64,000 nucleotides of DNA from Streptomyces fuscichromogenes (GTDB lineage: Bacteria; Actinomycetota; Actinomycetes; Streptomycetales; Streptomycetaceae). The stretch lies in assembly GCF_014645815.1 (NCBI RefSeq), contig NZ_BMML01000036.1, positions 1-64,000 of the forward strand, written 5' to 3'. How positions within the stretch are numbered: the first letter of the stretch is position 1; each line of letters opens with the position of its first letter. The notes under the pieces are model-generated. The model was not told the DNA's origin, did no database searches, and saw nothing but the letters and a program-made list of their open reading frames with translations. The position numbers and the translations under genes were made by a program. Below are positions 33,209 through 40,090 of the stretch, piece after piece.

Positions 33209-35393
33209 GGCGCTGCGGCCGTCCGACCCGTCGGCGGTCGGGGGCTTCCGGCTGCTGCGGCGGCTGGGCGCCGGTGGCATGGGCGTGGTCTACCTCGGCC
33301 GGTCCGAGACCGGTGCGCTGGCCGCGGTGAAGGTGATCCGGGCCGAGGGCGCCGCCGACGACGGCTTCCGGGCCCGGTTCGCGCGGGAGGCGGAGCTGGC
33401 GGCCCGGGTCGACAGTCCCTGGGTGGTACCGGTGCTCGGTGCGGACGCCACGGCCCGCGAGCCGTGGCTGGCGACCGGGTTCGTGGCGGGTCCCGCGCTC
33501 GCGGAGGCGGTCACCGCGCACGGACCGCTGCCGCCGTCCGCCGTACGGGTGCTGGGCTCGCTGCTCGGCGAGGCGCTGGCCGGCGTGCACGCGGCGGGAC
33601 TCGTCCACCGGGACGTGAAGCCGGGCAATGTGCTGCTCGCGGTCAACGGCCCGCGGCTGATCGACTTCGGCATCGCGCGGGCTGCCGACGACACCGCCCT
33701 GACCACCTCCGGCATGGTGGTCGGCACCCCGGGCTTCCTCGCCCCCGAGCAGGCGCGCGGCGAGGCGGCCACCGCGGCGAGCGACGTCTTCGCGCTGGGC
33801 TGTGTGCTGGCGTACGCGAGCACCGGCCGCCCGCCGTTCGGCACCGGCGCCACGGACGCCCTGCTCTACCGCACGGTGCACGACGAGCCCGACCTCGACG
33901 GGGTCACCGGCGCACTCCGCGAGACGCTGGACGCCTGCCTCGCCAAGGACCCCGCCGAGCGGCCGGGCGCCGGGGACCTGCGGCTGCGGCTCGCCGAGGA
34001 CTTCCCGTTACGGCCGCCCGCCGGCGCGCCGGAGTCGCCGTCGGCCTGGCTGCCGGACCCGGTCGCCCGCATGGTGGCGGTGCGGTCGGCGGAGAGCCTC
34101 GCCCTGCCGGACATCGAGCCCACGGTGGTCGACGACCCCGGCACCGGGCAGCCGGCCCGCCCCTCCCGGCGGCGCCTGCTGCTGGCCGGGGGCGCGCTGC
34201 TGCTGGCGGGCGGCGGTACCGGGGCGGCGCTCTGGGCGGCGGGGCGCGACGACGGTTCGGGGAGGAGCACGGCGGCCCGGCCGTCGTACCTGCTCGGTGT
34301 GCAGGTGACGAGGAGCGGGGCGGCGGCGCCGCTGGCACGGGCCTGTGAACGGGCCGCGCGGCTGGCCGTCGCCCAGCACAACGCGACCGCGGGCCGCACC
34401 TTCGACCTGGGCGTACGCGTCGTGGACGACCACGGCACCGTCGGCGGCGCCACCGCGGCCGCCCATGAACTGGCCGCGGACAGTGCCGTCGTGGCGGTGC
34501 TCGGCCCGGTCACCGAGCTGACGCTGCGGGCGGCCTCGCGCGTCTACGCGTCGGCCAAGCTCACCCATGTCACCAGCACCACCGGGCAGAACGACTACTA
34601 CGTCTGGTCGCCGACCGTCACCTTCCAGACCGGCGTGGGCCAGCAGGCGGCGGGCACCGCGATCGCCCTGCACGCGCTGGTGCACGGCCTGACCGCCCCG
34701 CTGGGCATCGTCATCGACCGTTCCGGGGGCACCGTCGAGCTCGACCAGGGCAGTGTCCTGGTCACCCAGTGGCGGGGGGCGCTGCACTCCCAGGTGGTCC
34801 CGAAGGTCGTCGCCGAGGACACCGACGACGCCCCGGCCGCCGTGGCCGCCGTCCTCTCCCGCGGGGTCCGCGACTTCGCGTACCTGGGTCCGCAGGAGGC
34901 GACGGTCCGGGCGGCCCGGCAGCTGTCCGCGGCCGGCTTCACCGGACCCCGCTGGATGTCCCATCTCCTGTACGGCTCCGACTTCCCGAAGCTCGCGGGC
35001 GCGGCGGGCGAGGGCTGGTTCGTGGTGACGCCCGCCGTCGACGCGAGCGTCCTGAGGACCAAGGCCGCCGAGCAGTTCACGGCGGCCTGGCGGAAGCGGT
35101 ACGGCGGGATCCCGGACCCGAACGGCGCCGAGGCGTACGACAGCGTCCGGATGGTGCTGCGGGAGTTCACCCGGACCGTGCCGTCCGGCGGCGGCCGCCC
35201 CGACCGGCTCGCGCTCGCCCTGCGCCTCCACAAGGCCACCTATCAGGGCATCGCGCGCACCTACACCTTCAACCAGTACAACCAGTTCAACGCCGACGCG
35301 CGGACCATGGGCGGCGAGACCTTCGTCCACCAGGTGCACGACGGGCGGTTCCGGCAGGTCGGGCCGATCCTGGCCGGGCAGACGAAGGGGTAG
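33201..35393 (+). CDS. Ser/Thr protein kinase with periplasmic-binding-protein sensor
   Basis: A 730-residue one-TM receptor kinase. The kinase domain (about residues 15-270) is complete: GAGGMGVVY loop, Lys44, HRDVKPGN (Asp138), DFG at 155-157, GTPGFLAPEQ activation segment. A TM helix follows a basic patch (RRRLLLAGGALLLAGGGTGA, about 330-350). The extracellular part (about 365-730) is a type 1 periplasmic-binding fold of the Leu/Ile/Val-binding kind (AARLAVAQHNATAGRTFDLG, LGPVTELTLRAA, GLTAPLGIVID, GAEAYDSVRMVL, KATYQGIARTYTFNQYNQFN). It probably senses an amino acid-like ligand and phosphorylates cytoplasmic targets. Codon 270 (34008-34010) is TTA, implying bldA dependence. Confidence 0.93.
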   Translation: MSEALRPSDPSAVGGFRLLRRLGAGGMGVVYLGRSETGALAAVKVIRAEGAADDGFRARFAREAELAARVDSPWVVPVLGADATAREPWLATGFVAGPALAEAVTAHGPLPPSAVRVLGSLLGEALAGVHAAGLVHRDVKPGNVLLAVNGPRLIDFGIARAADDTALTTSGMVVGTPGFLAPEQARGEAATAASDVFALGCVLAYASTGRPPFGTGATDALLYRTVHDEPDLDGVTGALRETLDACLAKDPAERPGAGDLRLRLAEDFPLRPPAGAPESPSAWLPDPVARMVAVRSAESLALPDIEPTVVDDPGTGQPARPSRRRLLLAGGALLLAGGGTGAALWAAGRDDGSGRSTAARPSYLLGVQVTRSGAAAPLARACERAARLAVAQHNATAGRTFDLGVRVVDDHGTVGGATAAAHELAADSAVVAVLGPVTELTLRAASRVYASAKLTHVTSTTGQNDYYVWSPTVTFQTGVGQQAAGTAIALHALVHGLTAPLGIVIDRSGGTVELDQGSVLVTQWRGALHSQVVPKVVAEDTDDAPAAVAAVLSRGVRDFAYLGPQEATVRAARQLSAAGFTGPRWMSHLLYGSDFPKLAGAAGEGWFVVTPAVDASVLRTKAAEQFTAAWRKRYGGIPDPNGAEAYDSVRMVLREFTRTVPSGGGRPDRLALALRLHKATYQGIARTYTFNQYNQFNADARTMGGETFVHQVHDGRFRQVGPILAGQTKG

Positions 35394-35398
35394 CGGAG

Positions 35399-37513
35399 TT
35401 GGAGCGGCTCCAGTCCGTGGACCCCTCGTCCGTCGGCGGGCACCGGCTGGTGGGCCGGCTCGGGGCCGGCGGCATGGGCGTGGTGTACCTGGCACGGACG
35501 CCGCACGGCGCCTGGGTCGCGCTGAAGGTGATCCGCGAGGAGTACGCCGGGGACCCCGGCTTCCGGGCCCGGTTCCGCCGGGAGACGGAGCTGGCGGCCC
35601 GGCTCACCAGCCGCTGGACGGTACCCGTGCTCACGGCCGACGCGGACGCCCGCGCGCCCTGGCTGGCCACCGCCTATGTGCCCGGCCTGCCGCTGTCCGA
35701 GGCGCTCGCGCTGTCCGGCCCCTGGCCGCCCGCGCAGGTCCGGAGCCTGGGCGCCGCCCTCGCCGCGGCCCTGGACGACGTGCACCGGGCCGGTCTCGTC
35801 CACCGGGACGTGAAACCGGCGAACGTCCTGCTCGCCGCGGACGGACCCCGCCTGATCGACTTCGGCATCGCCCGCGCCGTGGGCGCCACGGCGCTCACCA
35901 CGGACGGCTCGGTCATCGGCTCCCCCGGCTATCTCTCACCGGAGCAGGCCCGCGGCAGGACCGTGGGACCGCCCAGCGACGTCTTCTCCCTGGGGTGCGT
36001 CCTCGCCCATACGGCCACCGGACGGCCGCCGTTCGGCACCGGGGGCGCGGCCGCGGTCCTGTACCGGACGGTCCGCGAGGAACCGGATCTGACCGGCCTG
36101 CCCGCGGACCTCGCCCCGACGCTCCGCGCCTGCCTGGCCAAAGAGCCCGCCGACCGGCCCACGGTTCCCCGGCTGCGTTCCCTTTTCGGCGAGTTCACCG
36201 CCGAGTCCTGGCTGCCGGCGGGTCTGCCCGCGCTGGTCGCGGACCGGGCCGCACGGGTCCTCGACCTGCCGGTGCCGGAACCCACCGCCCTCTCCGCCGA
36301 GCCCTTCACCGACACCCCGCCCGGCCCGTCCCGGCGGTGGCTGCTGACCGCCTCGGCGGCGGCCGGCGTCGGCGCGGTGGGCGGCGGCACCGCCTGGTGG
36401 CGCTGGGCGCGGTCCGGGACTCCGGGGTCCGGCAAGGGCCCGCTGCCGACCCGTACGATCGCGCTGCTCGGCGACCTGTCCACCGCCGTCGTCCAGGCCC
36501 AGGTACGCGGGGCCCGGCTGGCGGTCGACGAGCACAACGCCCGCTCCGACCGGACCTTCGACCTCGCTCTGCGCACGGCCGACGACCGGGGCACCGCGGC
36601 CGGTTCCGCCGCCGCGGCCGCCCGGCTCGTCGCCTCCCGCGAGGTCTACGCGGTGATCGGCGCCGGCACCAACACGGCCGTGCCGGCCGCCGTGCCGGTG
36701 TGCACCGAGGCCGGGGTGTGCCTGCTGATCGTCCGCGCGGACACCGACGCACTCGACGTCACGAACGCCACCAGCTGCCTGATCCTGCGCTCCACCCGCA
36801 CCGCGGGCCCCGGCTCCGTCGTGAAGTACCTCAACCGGGTGGCACGACCGGCCCGGACCGTCGTCGTGCACGACCTCACGGACGCCGACGAGGGCGAGCC
36901 GGCCGTCCGGATCGTCACCGTGTACGGAAAGCTGGAGGTGGGCACCGTCGAGGTGACCGAGGTCGCCGAGGGGGCCGGCTTCTCCGGCGTGGCCCACGGC
37001 CTGGCCGCCCATCCGGACACGGCCGTCCTCTTCGCGGGCGGTATCCCGGCCCGCGCCGCCGCCTGCGCCGAGGCCCTGACCGCCGGCGGGCACCGCGGCT
37101 TTCGCGGCGGCGACGAACACATCCTCGGCACGCCGTTCCTGACGGCGGGCGCGGGCTGGTGGATCAGCACGGGGTACTGCGACCCGGCCGCCGACCCGAG
37201 GACCCGGACGTTCGCCGCCGCCTACCGCACCCGCTACCGCACGGCCGCGCCTGCGTGGGCGGCCGAGGCGTACGACGCCGTCGACTACGCCGCCCACGGC
37301 CTCGCCGCGCCCGGCGGCGACGAACGCGAGTCACTGCGCGCGGAGTTGCTGCGCAGACCCTGGCAGGGCATCACCCGCCGGTTCAGCTACGAGAGCCAGA
37401 CCCAGTACCTGGAGACCGACCAGGACGGGGGCTGGTTCCTCTACCGCGTCGAGGACGGCCGGGCCCGGTTCGTGGCCCGGCACGACGACATCGGGAAGAA
37501 GACGACGTCGTAG
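35399..37513 (+). CDS. second Ser/Thr protein kinase with periplasmic-binding-protein sensor
   Basis: A 704-residue paralogue of the preceding kinase with the same layout. Kinase about residues 14-270 (GAGGMGVVY, Lys43, HRDVKPAN, DFG 154-156, GSPGYLSPEQ), TM about 315-335 (RRWLLTASAAAGVGAVGGGT), and a substrate-binding domain to the end (VRGARLAVDEHNARSDRTFD, AAEAYDAVDYAAHG, WQGITRRFSYESQTQYLETD). The sensor is clearly more diverged than the kinase and contains cysteines (VPVCTEAGVCLL, TSCLIL). The start is taken as TTG at 35399 with AAGGGG nine bases upstream; a GTG at 35417 is an alternative. Only 5 bases separate it from the first kinase's stop. Confidence 0.92.
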   Translation: MERLQSVDPSSVGGHRLVGRLGAGGMGVVYLARTPHGAWVALKVIREEYAGDPGFRARFRRETELAARLTSRWTVPVLTADADARAPWLATAYVPGLPLSEALALSGPWPPAQVRSLGAALAAALDDVHRAGLVHRDVKPANVLLAADGPRLIDFGIARAVGATALTTDGSVIGSPGYLSPEQARGRTVGPPSDVFSLGCVLAHTATGRPPFGTGGAAAVLYRTVREEPDLTGLPADLAPTLRACLAKEPADRPTVPRLRSLFGEFTAESWLPAGLPALVADRAARVLDLPVPEPTALSAEPFTDTPPGPSRRWLLTASAAAGVGAVGGGTAWWRWARSGTPGSGKGPLPTRTIALLGDLSTAVVQAQVRGARLAVDEHNARSDRTFDLALRTADDRGTAAGSAAAAARLVASREVYAVIGAGTNTAVPAAVPVCTEAGVCLLIVRADTDALDVTNATSCLILRSTRTAGPGSVVKYLNRVARPARTVVVHDLTDADEGEPAVRIVTVYGKLEVGTVEVTEVAEGAGFSGVAHGLAAHPDTAVLFAGGIPARAAACAEALTAGGHRGFRGGDEHILGTPFLTAGAGWWISTGYCDPAADPRTRTFAAAYRTRYRTAAPAWAAEAYDAVDYAAHGLAAPGGDERESLRAELLRRPWQGITRRFSYESQTQYLETDQDGGWFLYRVEDGRARFVARHDDIGKKTTS

Positions 37514-37522
37514 GACGGCCCG

Positions 37523-37756
37523 GTGGGGGCGCCGAAGACCGCGGTCGCCGCCGCCCGGACGCTCGTCGATGACGTGGACCAGGGCGTGTTCCTGCTCCTC
37601 ACCCCGCTGGGCGACCACCACGGCACCCTGCCGGGAGTCACGGTGAGGATGCTGCCGGACCGTACCGGCAGCCCGGTGGACCACGGTGTCACCCGTTTCG
37701 ACCGAGTCCGGCTGCCGCGCACCGCCCTGCTCCAGGGCCCGCACGGACGGCTGCCG
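37523..37756 (+). pseudogene. fragment of an acyl-CoA oxidase/dehydrogenase
   Basis: The frame reads DQGVFLLLTPLGDHHGTLPG then VTVRMLPDRTGSPVDHGVTR and FDRVRLPRTALLQGPHGRL, the central beta-domain of acyl-CoA oxidases (VHVFLTPL-D--G-LPGV-V--LP---G-PVDH---FD-VRLPR-ALL). The N-terminal helical domain and the FAD-proximal C-terminal helices are missing, and the frame degrades after 37756. Confidence 0.75.
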
Positions 37757-37882
37757 TCCGCTTCGACGTACCGGAGGAGCGTCTCTCCGCACCGCCGATG
37801 CCCGCGGCCATCCGGTCCCCCGGCCTCGCCACCGGTCTCGCCCACCGCTGTGCGCCGTCACCGACGTCCTGACCCGCAACAC

Positions 37883-40090
37883 CTAGAGGTCGTCCGATGC
37901 GCCCAGGCCGGTCAGCGCGCCCACCGGGTCCAGGTCGGGGGTGCCTCTGGGCCACCAGTCGTCGTGGCCCGGCTCCGACTCGTAGGCGTACCACAGGCCG
38001 TCGCGGCCGAAGCGGAGCTGGAGCCGGCCGCCGGGGTGGGTGAGGTGGTTGCGCCACGGCCGGAAGGCCGGGAGGTCGGCGGCGAGCAGCAGCGGCCGGG
38101 CCCGGTCGAAGCGGCCGGCCGGCGGGTCCCAGGGCTCCTCCAGCACGGCCAGCCCCGCCAGGCCGCCCTGGCGCCAGGCGGCGACCGCGCGCGCCAGGTC
38201 GCCCGGCGTACGGTCCACGGCGTCCGCGAGCGCGGCGTAGAGGGCACGGGTGGACGCGGTCAGGCCGGAACCCGGGCGGGCCGCGGCGAGCCGCACCGCG
38301 TCCTGCCACAGGGTCAGGTCGCCGACCGGGTCGCGTCCGGTGGTGAGCAGGGCGTGGGCGCGGGCCGCCGCGTCGGTGGCCAGCTGGTCCAGCGCGAACG
38401 GGTCCGGGCCGCCGGGCACCCCCGGATAGACCGGGGGCTGTTCCGGGTGCGCCGGGGCCGGTGACGGGGGCGGCAGCGGCGGAAGCCGGCGCGGCACCAG
38501 AGCCTCGGTGGCCCGGACGCCCGGCAGCGAGGCCGGCCGCCGCTCCCGGGCCGCGCGGGCGGCGCTGCGCCGGGACAGCGCGTCGAGCACCTCGCGCTCC
38601 CCGCGGCCGCGCAGCAGGAGCAGCACGAACGGGTCGGCGTCCAGCAGCCGCGCGGTCTGGTAGCAGAGGGCGGCCGCATGCTTGCAGGGGTGGCCGAAGT
38701 CCGGGCAGCTGCACCGGGGTTCGAGCTCGCCGGGCCCCGGCAGCAACGGCACCCCACTGTCGGCGAGGGTCTGCGGCAGCTCCTTGTCGAGCAGCGCGGC
38801 GATGTCGGCGGGCCGGTCGGCGGCGGCCTCCAGCAGCCGCTCCCACTCGTCCTCGCCGAAGGTCCGCAGGCTCAGCTGCACGCGGTACGGCCGGGGCCGG
38901 CTCCCCTGCACATACGCGAGGACCAGCCCCGGGGTCACGGTGATGGCGTCCACGTGCCCGCGCTCGGCGTAACCCCGCCCCCGCGCCAGCCGCTTGACGT
39001 CCAGCGCGCCCTCCTCCAGCGCCCGCACCCAGGCATTGCCCCACCAGGTCTCCGCGAAGCCGGAACCGGCTGCGGAGGCACCGGAGGAGAGGGAAGGGAA
39101 GGTGCGGCGGAGTTCGGTGTCGCGGTGCGGGGTGGCCATGGTGGGGGGCAGGCGGGGAACGGTCGAGGTGCCCGGGGCGGCGGGGCCGGGAGCGGGGGTG
39201 CTCGGCTCCGGGTGGTGCGGGGCCTCGGCGGGAGCGGGCACCTCGGCCGGCGCGGGGCGCCGTGCGGGAGCGGCGGGCGCGTCCTCGGCCGGTTCGGGAA
39301 GCGCGGCGGCAGAGGCGTGCGGCGAAGCCGCGTCGGTGGCCCGGGAGAGCCGCCATGCCGGGGGCCGCGCGCCCTCGGGGCGCTCCGCCGGAGCTTCCCG
39401 GCCCGCCCGCACGCCGGCCTGCACGGGCTCAGCCGGTTCAGCCGGGTCAGTCGGGTCAGCCAGGTCAATCGGGTCAGCCGGGTCAGCCGGGTCGGTCTCG
39501 TCCTTCGGCATCAGGAACGCCGTCGCCAGGTACTGCTTCAGGTCGCGGGCGGTGCGGCCGCGAGCCGCGGGCGCCGGAGCCGGTGACGGCGAGGGCGAGG
39601 GCGATCGCCGTACCGGGCGGGGCTGGGAGGTCTGCGGGGCGTCCGCCGCAGCGGCCTCCTCGGCCCGCCGCGCCTCCGCGCGGGCCGCCCGCAGCGCCGC
39701 CCGCGCGACGTCTCCGGGACGACCGGACGGCGGGACGGCCGTGACGGCGGCAAAGGCGCCGGGGCCGGGGCCGGCCTGCCCGTTACCGCCGCCTTCGCCG
39801 TCACCGTCGGCGGCAGCACCGGCGCCGGGCTCGGATTCGGGCTCGGGCTCGGGCTCGGTATGCCGCTGCTCGGCCCCCTTCGCGGCGGCGGCCACCCGCA
39901 GCGCCAGACGTGCGGCGTCCCCCGGCCTGGGCGCCCGCTCCGCGCGCTCCCCCGCTGCCTCGGCCGCCGCCTCGACCGCCGCCCCCGGCGGGACGGTCCC
40001 GTCGCCCCCGGTCTCCGCCCCGTGCCCGCGCGCCGCCCGCAGCGCGCGCCGGGCCGCGTCCCCGGGACGCTGCTCGGCCCCGTCGCTCAT
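37883..40090 (-). CDS. SWIM zinc-finger protein paired with a SNF2 helicase
   Basis: A 735-residue protein. The first 340 residues are low-complexity, Ala/Pro/Glu-rich and contain three repeats of a GD-AR-ALRAA motif (PGDAARRALRAAR, PGDAARLALRVAA, PGDVARAALRAAR). Then comes a conserved core (FAETWWGNAWVRALEEGALD, LARGRGYAERGHVDAITVTP, GLVLAYVQGSRPRPYRVQLS) and a SWIM finger RCSCPDFGHPCKHAAALCYQ (CxC...CxH, residues about 458-472). SWIM proteins bind nucleic acid or partner proteins. The start overlaps the SNF2 gene's stop by ATGA, so they are translated together, the usual arrangement in actinomycetes. Confidence 0.9.
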   Translation of the reverse strand: MSDGAEQRPGDAARRALRAARGHGAETGGDGTVPPGAAVEAAAEAAGERAERAPRPGDAARLALRVAAAAKGAEQRHTEPEPEPESEPGAGAAADGDGEGGGNGQAGPGPGAFAAVTAVPPSGRPGDVARAALRAARAEARRAEEAAAADAPQTSQPRPVRRSPSPSPSPAPAPAARGRTARDLKQYLATAFLMPKDETDPADPADPIDLADPTDPAEPAEPVQAGVRAGREAPAERPEGARPPAWRLSRATDAASPHASAAALPEPAEDAPAAPARRPAPAEVPAPAEAPHHPEPSTPAPGPAAPGTSTVPRLPPTMATPHRDTELRRTFPSLSSGASAAGSGFAETWWGNAWVRALEEGALDVKRLARGRGYAERGHVDAITVTPGLVLAYVQGSRPRPYRVQLSLRTFGEDEWERLLEAAADRPADIAALLDKELPQTLADSGVPLLPGPGELEPRCSCPDFGHPCKHAAALCYQTARLLDADPFVLLLLRGRGEREVLDALSRRSAARAARERRPASLPGVRATEALVPRRLPPLPPPSPAPAHPEQPPVYPGVPGGPDPFALDQLATDAAARAHALLTTGRDPVGDLTLWQDAVRLAAARPGSGLTASTRALYAALADAVDRTPGDLARAVAAWRQGGLAGLAVLEEPWDPPAGRFDRARPLLLAADLPAFRPWRNHLTHPGGRLQLRFGRDGLWYAYESEPGHDDWWPRGTPDLDPVGALTGLGASDDL
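39427..39496. repeat. 9-bp degenerate coding repeat in the SWIM gene
   Basis: About eight copies of (G)GGTCAGCC-like units encode the acidic run TDPADPADPIDLADPTDPAE. The unit is a multiple of three, so copy-number changes keep the frame. Confidence 0.75.

Noticed and set aside
28431..33280. Long minus-strand open frames opposite the monooxygenase/reductase, DUF1345, OsmC and lipoprotein genes
   Set aside because: Antisense shadows; no motifs and continuous only because stop codons are rare in GC-rich antisense frames.
39427..39496. Tandem repeat as a CRISPR or regulatory array
   Set aside because: It is a degenerate in-frame coding repeat (DPAD runs) within the SWIM gene.
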